Assembly: GCF_011046735.1 (NCBI RefSeq)
Contig: NZ_CP049258.1
Location: 3,490,001 to 3,554,000, forward strand
Length of the DNA: 64,000 nt
Direction: 5' to 3'
Origin: Nordella sp. HKS 07
GTDB taxonomy: Bacteria; Pseudomonadota; Alphaproteobacteria; Rhizobiales; Aestuariivirgaceae
Shown here: positions 18,370 to 28,726 of the stretch, piece after piece
How positions within the stretch are numbered: the stretch's first letter is position 1
Layout of the letters: the number at the start of each line of letters is the position of its first letter
Notes under the pieces: model-generated
Seen by the model: the letters and a program-made list of their open reading frames with translations, nothing else
Told to the model about the DNA's origin: nothing
Databases searched by the model: none
Position numbers and translations under genes: made by a program

Positions 18370-19630
18370 ATGAGCGTTGAAATTTCGCGTCTTGACAATG
18401 GCCTGCATGTGGTGACCCACAGCATGCCGCATCTCGAGACGGTGGCGCTCGGTATCTGGGTGAAAGCAGGTTCGCGCGACGAATTGCCGGAAGAGAACGG
18501 CATCGCCCACTTCCTCGAGCATATGGCCTTCAAGGGCACGAAAAAGCGCTCCGCTCAGGCTATCGCCGAGGAGATCGAATCCGCCGGTGGCGAGATCAAC
18601 GCCTCGACCGGTATGGAAACCACCACCTACTATGCCCGTGTCCTCAAGAACGACTGGCCGCAGGCGCTCGACATCCTGTCCGACATTCTCACCGAGTCGG
18701 TCTTCGACCCGGACGAGCTCGAGCGTGAGCGGCATGTCATCCTGCAGGAGATCGCCGCCGCCGGCGACACGCCCGATGATCTCGTCTTCGACCTGGCACA
18801 GAGCGCCGCCTTCGGCTCGCATCCTCTCGGCCGGCCGATCCTCGGCGTGCACGACCTCATCGCCAAAGTCTCGCGCGACGAGATCCTCGCCTGGCGAAAT
18901 CGCAATTACTGGGCCTCGCGCATGGTGGTGGCGGCGGCCGGCAATATCGACCATCAGGCGCTGCGCCGTGAAGCCGAGAAGCTTCTGGGCAATCTGAGCT
19001 CTGGCGTCCCGCCCGGCCGCAACCGGCCCGATTTCGTCTCGCATACCGAGCTCGCGCAGAAGCCGCTCGATCAGACCCATATGGTCCTGTCCTTTGCCGC
19101 TCCCGGCTACCGAAACCCCGAGATCTACCGGCTCCAGGTGTTGTCGAGCCTCCTGGGCGGGGGGCATGTCCTCGCGCCTTTTCCAGGAAGTGCGCGAAAA
19201 GCGCGGACTCTGCTACAGCGTGTTCTCTTTCGCTTCCGCCTACGAGGATGCCGGCCAGTTCGGCGTCTATGCGGCCACCTCGCCTGACGACACGCCCGAA
19301 CTCGTCGACGTCACCGCCGATGTCATGCTGTCGACGGCGAAGAGCGTCACCGAGGTCGAAGTGGCGCGCGCCAAGGCGCAGCTCAAGGCGAGCTTGGTAA
19401 TGAGCCTCGAAAGCGCCACCGGGCGGGCCGATCAGATCGCCCGCCAATATCTGGCCTTCGGCGAGGTGCCGGCGATGGAGACTCTGGTCGCCAAGATCGA
19501 TGCCGTCACCGCCGATCACGTGGCCGGCCTCGCCCATTCCCTGTTCCGCGGCCAGTCGCCGGCCTTGAGCGCCGTTGGCCAGCTCTCCACCTTGACCCCC
19601 TATGCCAAGATCAAGGCGCAGTTTAACTGA
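18370..19630 (+). pseudogene. M16 family zinc peptidase (processing-peptidase-like), frameshifted
   Basis: An insulinase/pitrilysin-type protease. The inverted zinc motif HFLEH (residues 47-51) and the third ligand E127 in VILQEIAA are intact. The frame breaks at 19159-19164, a run of six G: expected LLGGGMSSRLFQEVREKRGL continues only in the next frame, so one G is surplus. The repaired product is about 419 residues, the normal length of alphaproteobacterial one-domain M16 peptidases related to mitochondrial processing peptidase. The homopolymer location favours a sequencing error. The downstream GNAT start overlaps the stop (TGATG). Confidence 0.88.
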
Positions 19631-20211
19631 TGGTCTTTCTTCGTAGCCCCTTCGCGCGTGATCTGCCCCCCATCCTGATGCAGGACGGCGTCGAGCTGCG
19701 GGTCCCGGAAATGGCCGATTATGAGAGCTGGGCGGCCTTGCGTCTCGAGAGCCGCGCCTTTCTTGTTCCCTGGGAGCCGGCCTGGCCGCAGGACGACCTG
19801 ACCCGCACTGCCTTCAGGAGCAGGGTCAAGCGCTATATGCGCGACATCGAGAGTGACAGCGCCTATCCGTTCTTCGTGTACCGCGCCCAGGACGACAGGT
19901 TCATCGGCGCCATTACCTTGTCCAATGTCCGCCGCGGCGTGGCGCAGGCGGGCTCGGTCGGCTATTGGACCGGCAGCCCCTATATACGCCAGGGATACAT
20001 GACGGCGGCGATGAGCGCTCTCATGCCCTTCGCCTACGGGCATCTGCACCTGCACCGTGTCGAGGCGGCCTGCCTGCCCGTCAATCTGGCATCGATCCGG
20101 CTACTGACGAAATGCGGTTTCAGGCAGGAGGGGTTGGCCCGCCGCTACCTCAAGATCAATGGCCGGTGGGAGGATCATCTCCTCTTCGCCCGCCTCGCCG
20201 ACGATAGATAA
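19630..20211 (+). CDS. GNAT N-acetyltransferase, RimJ/RimL-like
   Basis: A 193-residue acetyltransferase. ELRVPEMADYESWAALR is the usual N-terminal strand-helix; VGYWTGSPYIRQGYMTAAMSALMPFAY contains the acetyl-CoA-binding R/Q-x-x-G-x-G/A-like loop; VNLASIRLLTKCGFRQEG is the hallmark of the RimJ/RimL branch. These enzymes acetylate ribosomal protein N-termini or small amines. The actual substrate is unknown. Start overlaps the M16 stop, so it is translationally coupled. Confidence 0.88.
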   Translation: MVFLRSPFARDLPPILMQDGVELRVPEMADYESWAALRLESRAFLVPWEPAWPQDDLTRTAFRSRVKRYMRDIESDSAYPFFVYRAQDDRFIGAITLSNVRRGVAQAGSVGYWTGSPYIRQGYMTAAMSALMPFAYGHLHLHRVEAACLPVNLASIRLLTKCGFRQEGLARRYLKINGRWEDHLLFARLADDR

Positions 20212-20339
20212 TACCCGCCAAACTTGCCATTATCGGCGTCAGGCGATAACCACGGGAATTGATTCGCATCTAAGGCGGGATTCTGAAAGTGTACGCCGGT
20301 TCTTTACGCTACTCCCGCTTTTGTTTAGGGGCCGGTTGA

Positions 20340-23300
20340 ATGGCCTTGCTGCGCGCATCTATTGCTCTATTCCTCCTGCTGGTCCTGTCCCTGCCGGCCA
20401 CGGCGCAGGACAAGGTTGTGGATTCGGTCTTCGCCGGCCCGACACTCGATCTCTTCCCGTATCTTCTGGCGGTCGAAACCGACAAGCCGGTCGTGACGAT
20501 CAGGACCGCCGAGGATGCGACCGGCCTTGTCATGGAGCTGCCCGCGAAGGGGACGGAACCCGTCCACCGCTGGGTGGTGGTGACCTTGGCCAACAGCGGC
20601 TCGGAAGCGCGCGATCTGGTCGTTTCCACACCGCATCAGGGATTTGCCGGGTCGGGCGTCATCTGGCCGAAGCCGATCGGCTCGCGCATCCAGAATGTCG
20701 TCGCCGCCGGCCAGGCCACGATCGCGCCTTTGCGCGTCATCAATGCGGACGCTTTCGCCTTGCGCATCGAGCCCAAGGGCCGGGTGACGGTCGCCATGGA
20801 ACTCACGCGCGCCGGTCTCGACGAAATCGAGCTGTGGCAGCGCGCCGCCTTCGATGGCAGGGTCGAGCAGAACGGTTTCTATCGTGGCGTGATCCTCGGT
20901 ATCGCCATGGTGCTCGGCGTCATCGCTCTCTCGCTCTATGCCGTGCGCAGCATCGCCGTCTTTCCCTTCGCGTCGGTCTTCATCTGGGCGTCCATCGGCT
21001 TCATTGCGCTCGAATCGGGATATTTGCCCCAGATCAACGACGTCCTGCCCAAGCGATACGAGCTGGGGCCCGAGATCCGGGCGGTGATCGAAGGCCTGAT
21101 GCTGATCGGCCTCATACTCTGCCTGGTCTCCTTCGCCGATCTGCGCAAGCGTCGGCCGGTGGCCGGCAATGTCCTGCTCCTCGTCGCCGGCCTTATGCTT
21201 GCTCTGCCGGTCTATGGCTGGTTCGAGCCGGCGCGCGCTTCCGGCATGGCGCGGCTGCTTTTTGCCGCCGTGGCTGGTTTCGGTCTCTTCATCCTCTTCG
21301 CCATGTTGCGCGAGGGGCTGGCGCGCGCGCGCCTCGCTCCTCTCCTGGGTCTTGATCGTGGCCTGGACGCTGCTCGCCGGCGTTGTCGCGCTGACCCCCG
21401 CCGCCGACAGCATCGCCAAGGCATTTCTTTCGGCAGGTCTGGTCCTCGTCATCCTCACCATGTGCTTTACCCTGGCGCAGTTCGCTTTCGGCCAGGCGTT
21501 CCTCGCTCAGCGCTTCTTCGCCGAGGATGCACGCCGCGCCCTGGCGCTGGCCGCCTCGCAGCAATGCGTGTGGGACTGGCAGGTGGAGGAGGGCCATCTC
21601 CATGTCGGCGAGGACATTGAGAAGATGCTGGGGCTGCGCAAGGGCAGCCTCAAGGACAAGACCCCCGAGTCCTGGCTCGAGGTCATTCATCCGGCCGATC
21701 GCAGCGCCTATCTCGCCGCCATCGAGGAGGCGGAGCGGCGCGGCCAGGGCGGCTTCTCGCAGGAGTTCCGTTTGCGCCGTGGCGATGGCACCTATCGCTG
21801 GTTCCTGCTCAGGGCGCGCGCCATTCCGGGGCCCGAGCAGCGGGCGGCCCGCTGCATCGGCACGCTGAGCGATATCACCGCGACGCGCCGCGCCCAGGAC
21901 CAGTTGCTGAGCGATGCGGTGCATGACCGCGTCACCGGGCTTCCCAACCGGGCACTGCTGGTCGACCGCATCGAGCGCGAAATCAGCGCGGCGGGACGCA
22001 AGCCCGTCAACAATCTCTATCTCATGCTCATCGATCTCGATCGCTTCAAGGCGGTGAATGACGGACTTGGGCATGAGACGGGCGACGGCCTGCTCAAGAT
22101 CGTCGGCCGCAGACTTGCGGCGATCGCGAGCGAATATGACACCGTGGCGCGCATGCCGGGCGATCAGTTCGCCATCCTCTTCCATGGCGACAAGCCGAAG
22201 CGCGATATCCTGCCGTTCACGGATAAGGTGCGCGCCACCGTTTCGAAGCCGGTGAACATGCGCCCGCAGGAGATATTCCTCACCGCCAGCATCGGCGTCT
22301 CGGCGCTGCGCGAGGGCAGCCTCGCCGCCGAGGGTCTGATCAAGGATGCTGCCGTGGCGCTCTATGAGGCGAAGCGGCGCGGCAAGGACACGGTCGAGTT
22401 CTTTCGGGAGGCCATGCGCGACGACCGTACCGAGCTGGTTGTGCTGGAGGCGGAACTGCGCCGCGCGCTGGAGCGCAACGAGATCGAGGTTCTTTATCAG
22501 CCGGTGGCCCGGCTCGCCGATATGGAGCTCGCCGGCTTCGAGGCTCTCATGCGCTGGCGCCATAAGACCCTGGGGCTTCTGGCGCCCGAGGCGTTTCTGG
22601 GCCTCGCCGAGACGACCGGAATCATCAGGGATCTCGGGCATCATGTGCTCAATGAGGCTGGCCGCCAGCTCGGCTCCTGGCAGCGCGCCTTCCGTCCGCA
22701 TGATCCGATCTTCGTCGCCGTCAATGTGTCGTCGAGCCAGTTTCTCGCCGCCGATCTCATCGACGACGTGAAGTCCCTTCTGTCGCGTGAGAACCTGGTG
22801 CGTGACACGCTGAAGATCGAGGTTACCGAATCGGTCGTCATGGAGAGCCCCGAGAAGGTGATCCAGATCCTCGATCGCCTGAAGCAGATGGGTATCGGCA
22901 TCGCCTGCGACGATTTCGGCACCGGCTACTCGTCACTCTCAAATCTGCGCCGCCTGCCTTTCGATACGCTGAAGATCGACCGCAGCTTCATCGAAGTGGA
23001 TAGCGACGATGCCAAGGCCGCGCTCATCCTGGAATCGATCATTCTGCTCTCCCATGATCTGGGCCTCACCGTCGTCGCCGAAGGGATCCAGTCGCAGGAC
23101 GATATCGACCGACTGGGCTCGCTCGCCTGCGACTTCGGCCAGGGCTATTTCATCGGGGAACCGATGACGGCCAAGCAGGTCGTCGATGTGTTGAGTGGCG
23201 TGCCCTTGGCCGCGGCGCGCAACAAGACCGCCATCGACACGCTGTGGGAGCGCATGGCCGGTACGTCCAACGTGCGTGTGCCGGAAGTGCTGCCGGCGTC

Positions 23301-23952
23301 TACCCCCGTTCAGGCTCCCGCGCGCCGCGTGGAGCCGCCTCTCGCAGTCCCGCAGAGGCGAGCCGAACCGATCGAGCCCGAGGCCGCGCCGGCAGCATCG
23401 TCGCGCCGGCGGGACTGGCCGCCGGTTCCCGCGCTGAAGCCCCTGACGCCCCCAGTATTCGAGCGGTCGTCGGCCAGGAGATCGGCGCCGGAAAGCGTGT
23501 CAGCGCCGCCTCCGCCTCCGCTTCCGCCGCCGCAGCAGCAGACCGCTGAGATGGTGGAGGAGGCGAGCGATCACATCAGATACGAACCATCTGACCTGCC
23601 TTCGCGGCCTTTGCCTGGTGTCGCGCCCATGGCGCCGCGTGCCGCAGGGCGATCGAGGGTGCAACAGGTCGACATCCCTGAAGAGCAGGATGTCGGAGTG
23701 CCGGCCGAATCCGAACCTGAAGAGCTGCCGGGGCTGGACAGGTTGCGCGCCATGAAGAACGTGCCGGAGGCTGACCGGCCTACCGAGGGCGAAGAGACTG
23801 AAGCGACAGCTGACGAGCCGTTATCGGCCGCGGAGCCGGAGATCCAGTCGGGCGATGAAGCCGCGCAGAAGCATAGGTCCAGCCGTCTCGGCAGGAAACT
23901 GCGCCGCAAGGGGCAGTCCCGGAACACGGACCAATCTCCAGCCGACGCCTAG
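20340..23952 (+). pseudogene. Membrane PAS-GGDEF-EAL c-di-GMP signalling protein, frameshifted in a GC tract
   Basis: Signal peptide, a ~170-residue periplasmic region, about seven membrane helices, PAS/PAC (WLEVIHPADRSAY ... GTLSDITATRRA), GGDEF, EAL and a long Pro-rich cytoplasmic tail. The cyclase signature is degenerate (PGDQF in place of GGDEF). The EAL domain keeps FEALMRW, NVSSSQF, DDFGTGYSSL and KIDRSFI, so phosphodiesterase activity is plausible. The frame changes at 21321-21332, a (GC)6 tract; adding one GC unit restores LARARASLLSWVLIVAWTLL. The repaired length is ~1204 residues. Slippage, assembly error or decay are all possible. Confidence 0.85.
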
Positions 23953-23995
23953 CGCGGGATTCTTGCGAAATGCCGGTATCTACTTTTTCGCATCC
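23953..23995. repeat. Palindromic repeat, copy b
   Basis: CGCGGGATTCTTGCGAAA ... TTTTTCGCATCC forms an imperfect stem-loop closely resembling the repeat at 26317-26369. It starts immediately after the TAG of the GGDEF-EAL gene. Confidence 0.6.
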
Positions 23996-24722
23996 GGACA
24001 GCCTGCCCGCCTTGCGTAATTTACGTGGCGACATCTACCAGCAGGCTTGGTCTGGCCTCCCTTGCCAATTGACTTCGCTGGACCTTCTGCAGCGAAATAC
24101 CGGCAACTGCTTCTCCTGCTGCGGAGCTTTCTTGGCTATATCGATGTGAACTCTGGGATCACTTGATCCCTTGTTTATATTCTCGGGGCGTTGCTGTGTC
24201 CCTGTTCCGCCAAAGCCCAATTGTGTTGCGCGCTCAACGGCGCGCGATCCGGCCGCATTCAATGGCCGGCCATGGATGGTCTGTACATTCGCCGGCCGTG
24301 ATGGAGTTCCGGGCGATTGACTCGCTGCTCCATCGCCTGCAAGCGCGGGCTTGCCGTTGCGATTACCCTCATCCTTCTTGTTCCACACGCGCAGCAAAGC
24401 TTGCACGATTTCAAGGATTATTCGGAGGCCGAGAGCCATTCGGTTGATCCTTTTATCGGAGTTCGGATAGAGGCTAATGCCTGTTCGGTCAGACGCAGGA
24501 GTTGAAGTCCGAACGCAACTCCTCAACTTGATATTTCCCAATCCTGCCGTTTGGCCCACGATGTCAAGCGTCCATCACCGCGTCGGCAAGGTGATGAAGA
24601 CATTTCGAGTGGGGCGTACGAATGCCCAAACTACTTCGCAAATGAGGGATATAATCCAGCCTAATCTCAGCACACTCTAGGATCGGACGCGTAATCAGAG
24701 AAGGCTGCCGGCTTCCGTCCGC
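23996..24722. other. Non-coding or degenerate stretch, possible mobile-element scar
   Basis: About 730 bp with no gene I can recognise. Open frames exist on both strands (for example 24035-24559 minus) but their translations look like random composition. Visible structure: an 8-bp inverted repeat AGGAGTTG/CAACTCCT (24497-24523), and two short segments shared with the prophage remnant near 60.6-62.6 kb: TTTACGTGGCGACA around 24018-24031 and TGATATTTCCCA plus TTGGCCCACGA at 24529-24561. Confidence 0.5.
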
Positions 24723-25310
24723 TTACGCATGCCCCGCCTGCGAGGATAACATCGCCGGATCGACGCCGATCTTGTGCAGTGCGTTTTGATATTTGTTGTC
24801 GAGATCGCTGCCGAACAGCAGTTCCTCGTCCGCCGCGCAGCTCAACCAGCCATTGCGCTGAATCTCGTCCTCGAGCTGGCCGGGCGCCCAGCCCGCATAG
24901 CCCAATGCCAGGAGCGAGCGCCGCGGACCCTGGCCACCGGCGATGGCGCGCAAAATGTCGAGCGTCGCCGTCAGCGCCACGCGCTCGTCGATCGGCAGCG
25001 ACGTGTCGGCTGAGAAATAATCGGACGTGTGCAGCACGAAGCCGCGTCCCGGTTCCACCGGCCCGCCGAATTGCACCAGCATCGACTGCACGTCGTCGGG
25101 CAGCTTGATCCGGTTCTCTTGCGGCATGATGTCGAGCCGCTCCAGCAGTTCGCTGAATGAGATCATTGGCGCCCGCTTGTTGACGATGATGCCCATGGCG
25201 CCGTTGTCGGAATGCGCGCACATGAAAATGACGGATCTGTCGAAGCGGGGGTCGCTCATGCCCGGCATGGCGATCAGCATCTGGCCGTCGAGAAAGGATG
25301 ATTTTTTCAT
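24723..25310 (-). CDS. YqgE/AlgH family protein
   Basis: A 195-residue protein of the YqgE/AlgH family ([27 protein letters not shown] at the start, then [25 protein letters not shown] and [18 protein letters not shown]). Homologues are widely conserved; AlgH was linked to alginate regulation in Pseudomonas, but the biochemical role is unsettled. The ATG at 25310 is preceded by GGAG 5 bp upstream; the longer open frame to 25430 has no comparable site. It is divergent from the DsbD-domain gene. Confidence 0.92.
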   Translation of the reverse strand: MKKSSFLDGQMLIAMPGMSDPRFDRSVIFMCAHSDNGAMGIIVNKRAPMISFSELLERLDIMPQENRIKLPDDVQSMLVQFGGPVEPGRGFVLHTSDYFSADTSLPIDERVALTATLDILRAIAGGQGPRRSLLALGYAGWAPGQLEDEIQRNGWLSCAADEELLFGSDLDNKYQNALHKIGVDPAMLSSQAGHA

Positions 25311-25464
25311 GGAACTCCACCCTTTGCTGCTGGCCCAGGTTAAGACTTTTTTGGCCCGGCGGAAAGCGGTCAATCTGACATTAAGTTGATGGGGCTGGAT
25401 GCGAAGTTGATTTGGCCCCCGCCCCGCCACAATTTATGGAACAAATATGGAGATAGTGCCGTAG

Positions 25465-26256
25465 ATGCAGAGACGCCAGTTCCTTTTTGCCGCTTTGGGC
25501 TTGCCGGCCTTCACCCTGGCGGCGCGCGCAGAGGCGGGACAGCACTACGCGGTGCGGCTCATTGGCGGTGAGACACAGAACAATATATGGCGCGCCGGCC
25601 TGGACATCACTCTCGACGAGGGGTGGAAAACCTATTGGCGCATGCCGGGCGATGCCGGCGTGCCGCCGCAGTTCGACTGGGCGGGATCGAAGAATGTCAG
25701 GTCCGTCACCGTGCTGTGGCCGGTGCCGAAGCGTTATATCGACGCCGGTGGCGAGACTGTCGGCTACAAGGATCGCGTAATCTTTCCGCTCGACATCGCC
25801 CCAGAGGATCCAGGCCAGCCGATTGCTCTCGCGCTCGAGGCTTTCTTCGGCGTCTGTGACGTCGTCTGCATTCCGGCGAAATTCGATGCGGCACTCCTGC
25901 AGGACGGGGCCAGCCCAGGCGATGCGAGCCTCATCGCCGCCTACGCGGCCCGCGTGCCGGAAAAGGTCGATGCCGCATCGCATTTCCGCGCCGCTCGTGC
26001 CACGCTCGCGCAAGAGGGGGGTAAACCGGTACTGGCGGTGAGCCTCATCGGGACGGGCTTCGACGGCGATCTCGACATCTTCGTCGAGGGCAGCGATTTC
26101 GCCTATTTCCGCGCCCCCCGGCGCACCGACGACAGGGCTGTGGTGCACCTGCCCATCGACGGGCTGAAGGACCCGGCGACGCTGCAGGGCAAGCCCCTGC
26201 GCCTCACCATGGTCGCTGGCGACATTCGCCTTGAGCAGGATGTCGTGGTCGAATAG
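25465..26256 (+). CDS. Exported DsbD N-terminal-domain (DsbC/CcdA-associated) protein
   Basis: A 263-residue protein with a signal peptide (MQRRQFLFAALGLPAFTLAARAEA; the twin Arg could suggest Tat export, though no full Tat motif follows). The mature part matches the thiol-disulphide corrector domain found at the N-terminus of DsbD: LDEGWKTYWRMPGDAGVPPQFDW, then VGYKDRVIFPLDI and the redox pair in FFGVCDVVCIPAKFDA. Such proteins pass reducing equivalents in the periplasm. No membrane DsbD/CcdA gene lies nearby. Its TAG stop overlaps the start of a palindrome. Confidence 0.85.
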   Translation: MQRRQFLFAALGLPAFTLAARAEAGQHYAVRLIGGETQNNIWRAGLDITLDEGWKTYWRMPGDAGVPPQFDWAGSKNVRSVTVLWPVPKRYIDAGGETVGYKDRVIFPLDIAPEDPGQPIALALEAFFGVCDVVCIPAKFDAALLQDGASPGDASLIAAYAARVPEKVDAASHFRAARATLAQEGGKPVLAVSLIGTGFDGDLDIFVEGSDFAYFRAPRRTDDRAVVHLPIDGLKDPATLQGKPLRLTMVAGDIRLEQDVVVE

Positions 26257-26303
26257 ATCACGATGAGTTTGGATTGAGTCAATCCAAACTCATAAACGTG
26301 ATC
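26256..26303. repeat. 48-bp palindromic repeat after the DsbD-domain gene
   Basis: Arms GATCACG-ATGAGTTTGGATTGA and TCAATCCAAACTCAT-AAA-CGTGATC pair almost perfectly around a single-base centre. The arm starts on the last base of the upstream stop codon. It may act as a terminator-like or message-end structure, but there is no U-tract. Confidence 0.8.
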
Positions 26304-26316
26304 GATTCTTATTTGC

Positions 26317-26369
26317 TGGCGCGGGATTCTTGCGGAAAACCGGTGGCCACTTTTCCGCATCCCGCGCCA
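26317..26369. repeat. Palindromic repeat, copy c
   Basis: TGGCGCGGGAT and TGCGGAAAA on the left pair with TTTTCCGCA and TCCCGCGCCA on the right. Same type as 23953-23995. Confidence 0.75.
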
Positions 26370-26413
26370 ACGCCTCCGGAAGGCGAATCGCTTCGCCGAA
26401 TGGCGCTTTCGCC

Positions 26414-26475
26414 AGAGCAAATTCTTGGAGCAAATTCTTATCGCCATAGTCTTCAACTTTGGCGGATTTTGCTCT
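26414..26475. repeat. Palindromic repeat with AGAGCAAA/TTTTGCTCT ends
   Basis: AGAGCAAA at 26414 pairs with TTTTGCTCT ending 26475; GAGCAAATTCTT is also duplicated inside. Third palindrome in a row between the DsbD-domain gene and the peroxiredoxin gene. Confidence 0.55.
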
Positions 26476-26553
26476 AAGCGTTGCTGCCTTCCAGAACGCC
26501 TGCCGCCGGCCGGCGCCAATGGCATCCAGAAACCCAAATTGTGAGGAGCAAAC

Positions 26554-27033
26554 ATGATCAAGGTTGGCGATCGTCTGCCGGAAGCCGAATTCATCACCAT
26601 GACGGGCGACGGCACGCAAAGATTCACCACCGGCACGGTATTTGCCGGCCGCAAGGTCGTGCTCTTCGCGGTTCCCGGCGCCTTCACGCCGACCTGCAGC
26701 ATGAACCACCTGCCCGGCTTCGTGAAGGAAGCCGATGCCATCAAGGCCAAGGGCGCCGACACCATCGCCTGCACGGCGGTGAACGACGTGCATGTCATGA
26801 ATGCCTGGAGCCGCCAGTCGGGCGCCGACGGCAAGATCCTCATGCTGGCCGACGGCAATGGCGCTTTCGCCAAGGCTGTGGGCCTCGAATTCGATCTCAC
26901 CGCCCACAATATGGGCCATCGCTCCAAGCGTTATTCGATGATCGTCGAGGACGGCGTGGTCAAGGCGCTCAATGTCGAGGACAAGCCGGGCGTCAATGTC
27001 TCCGGCGCCGATACGATCCTGAAGCAGCTCTGA
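26554..27033 (+). CDS. Peroxiredoxin (Prx5/redoxin family)
   Basis: A 159-residue thiol peroxidase reducing H2O2 and alkyl hydroperoxides. The active site PGAFTPTCS holds the peroxidatic Cys (about residue 49) in the Prx5 pattern; no resolving Cys of Prx5 type 2 is obvious beyond the one in DTIACTAVND. VGDRLPEAEF at the N-terminus and HNMGHRSKRYSMIVEDGVV near the end are typical. GAGGAG precedes the ATG. It converges on rnhA, and a strong hairpin separates them. Peroxiredoxin next to rnhA is a common rhizobial arrangement. Confidence 0.93.
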   Translation: MIKVGDRLPEAEFITMTGDGTQRFTTGTVFAGRKVVLFAVPGAFTPTCSMNHLPGFVKEADAIKAKGADTIACTAVNDVHVMNAWSRQSGADGKILMLADGNGAFAKAVGLEFDLTAHNMGHRSKRYSMIVEDGVVKALNVEDKPGVNVSGADTILKQL

Positions 27034-27070
27034 GCGGCCGCCTTATTCAACAACCTGTTCACAGATTATT

Positions 27071-27101
27071 CCCCTCTCTCGCTTGCCAAGCAGGAGAGGG
27101 G
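27071..27101. terminator. Bidirectional hairpin between convergent peroxiredoxin and rnhA genes
   Basis: CCCCTCTC (27071-27078) pairs with GAGAGGGG (27094-27101), with a second inner GCTT/AAGC stem. Located between convergent genes, so a shared terminator is likely, though U-tracts are weak on both sides. Confidence 0.55.
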
Positions 27102-27111
27102 AGTATCCGCA

Positions 27112-27561
27112 TTATGATTTCTTTTTGAACGGCGCCATGCCCATGCGCGCCAGTTCGTCGGCACGCTCATTGTCGTCATGGCCGGCATGGCCCTTCACCC
27201 AGTGCCAGCTCACCTGATGGCGGGCAAGCGCCTGGTCGAGACGCTGCCAGAGCTCGGCATTCTTTACCGGCTTCTTATCGGACGTCTTCCAGCCATTGCG
27301 CTTCCAGCTATGGATCCACTTGCTGATGCCGTCCTTCACATATTGTGAATCGGTGTGAATCTCGACGGCCGCAGGCCGCGTCAGCGCCTCGAGCGCCTTG
27401 ATCGCCGCGGTCAGCTCCATGCGGTTGTTGGTGGTGAGCGCCTCGCCGCCCTGCAGTTCCTTCTCATGCCCGTTATAGCGCAGGATTGCGCCCCAGCCGC
27501 CCGGTCCCGGATTACCGGAACAGGCGCCGTCGGTATGGATGACGACGGGTGTCGAACTCAT
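27112..27561 (-). CDS. rnhA: Ribonuclease HI
   Basis: A 149-residue enzyme that cuts RNA in RNA-DNA hybrids. The catalytic acids are seen in [16 protein letters not shown] (Asp), [13 protein letters not shown] (Glu), [12 protein letters not shown] (Asp) and [13 protein letters not shown] (Asp), and the basic protrusion [18 protein letters not shown] is present. Its start overlaps the ispH stop by 4 bp (ATGA), showing coupling. In many rhizobia a thrB gene lies between ispH and rnhA; here there is none. Confidence 0.97.
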   Translation of the reverse strand: MSSTPVVIHTDGACSGNPGPGGWGAILRYNGHEKELQGGEALTTNNRMELTAAIKALEALTRPAAVEIHTDSQYVKDGISKWIHSWKRNGWKTSDKKPVKNAELWQRLDQALARHQVSWHWVKGHAGHDDNERADELARMGMAPFKKKS

Positions 27562-28520
27562 GCGGCGGGTTTCGTTTCGCGCAGTTCCCGCGGCAGCTTG
27601 AAGGAGACATTCTCCTCGCGCAGCACGACTTTTTCAACCGTTACGTCATAAAACGCGCAGAAGGCGTCGATGATCTCGTTGACCAGCACTTCGGGTGCCG
27701 AGGCGCCGGCGGTGAGGCCGACGCTCTTGAGGCCCTGGAGCTTCGACCAGTCGAGATCGGCGGCGCGCTGCACCAACTCCGCCGAAGGGCAGCCGTTCTT
27801 GAGACCGACTTCGACCAGCCGCTTCGAATTGGACGAATTGGGCGCGCCCACCACCAGGAGGAGATCGATCTTCTCGGCGATCGACTTCACCGCTTCCTGG
27901 CGGTTGGTCGTCGCATAGCAGATGTCTTCCTTGTAGGGGCCGCGGATCTCGGGGAAACGGCGCTTCAGCGTCTCGACGATATCGCGCGTGTCATCGACCG
28001 AGAGCGTCGTCTGGGTGACATAAGCGAGCTTCGAGGGATCATGCGGCGTGAAGCTCTGCGCTTCTTCCACTGTCTCGATCAGGGCGATGGCGCCGTCGGG
28101 CAATTGCCCCATAGTGCCGATCACCTCGGGATGTCCCTTATGCCCGATGAGAACGATGTCAAGCCCTTCGCCGAAATGGCGCTGCGCCTCCATATGCACC
28201 TTGGTAACGAGCGGGCAGGTGGCGTCGATCTGGAACAGCTGGCGCAGCCTTGCCGCCTGCGGTACCGATTTAGGCACGCCGTGGGCGGAGAAAATCACAG
28301 GTCGGTCGCCATCGGGGATCTCGTCGAGTTCATCGACAAAGACAGCACCCTTGGCCTTCAGGTCGTCGACCACGAATTTATTGTGCACGATCTCGTGGCG
28401 CACATAGACCGGCGCCCCGTAAAGCGCCAGTGCCCGCTCGACGATATCGATGGCGCGCACCACCCCGGCGCAGAAACCGCGCGGCGCCGCGAGCAGGATG
28501 GTCAGCTGAGGTTTATTCAT
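27558..28520 (-). CDS. ispH: 4-hydroxy-3-methylbut-2-enyl diphosphate reductase
   Basis: A 320-residue 4Fe-4S enzyme, last step of the MEP isoprenoid pathway, giving IPP and DMAPP. The three cluster cysteines are in [28 protein letters not shown] and [13 protein letters not shown]; the catalytic Glu lies in the [10 protein letters not shown]-adjacent region. Start at 28520 ([11 protein letters not shown]) is supported by the usual family N-terminus. IspE, another enzyme of this pathway, is encoded at 59714. Confidence 0.97.
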   Translation of the reverse strand: MNKPQLTILLAAPRGFCAGVVRAIDIVERALALYGAPVYVRHEIVHNKFVVDDLKAKGAVFVDELDEIPDGDRPVIFSAHGVPKSVPQAARLRQLFQIDATCPLVTKVHMEAQRHFGEGLDIVLIGHKGHPEVIGTMGQLPDGAIALIETVEEAQSFTPHDPSKLAYVTQTTLSVDDTRDIVETLKRRFPEIRGPYKEDICYATTNRQEAVKSIAEKIDLLLVVGAPNSSNSKRLVEVGLKNGCPSAELVQRAADLDWSKLQGLKSVGLTAGASAPEVLVNEIIDAFCAFYDVTVEKVVLREENVSFKLPRELRETKPAA

Positions 28521-28726
28521 GAGCGCTAGATGGCGAAGGTAGCCTGCGCTTGTCAAGGAAAGCGAGGCCGCTCCCGCCTGGCAATTTACGCAATGGGCAA
28601 AGGGGTCGAAAATCAAGCCATTGCCGGTTTGGTCGGGCCGGGAGGATTTTTGTGGTGGGAACCCGTTTCCCCCAGATCTGGGCCTTGCCTTTCCGCCTGG
28701 GTACCACTAGGTTCCGGGCGTTCGTT

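Noticed and set aside
24035-24559. A 174-codon minus-strand open frame in the 24-kb gap
   Set aside because: Random-looking composition, no ribosome site; the start region is shared with the prophage segment, but there the frame ends after about 27 codons.
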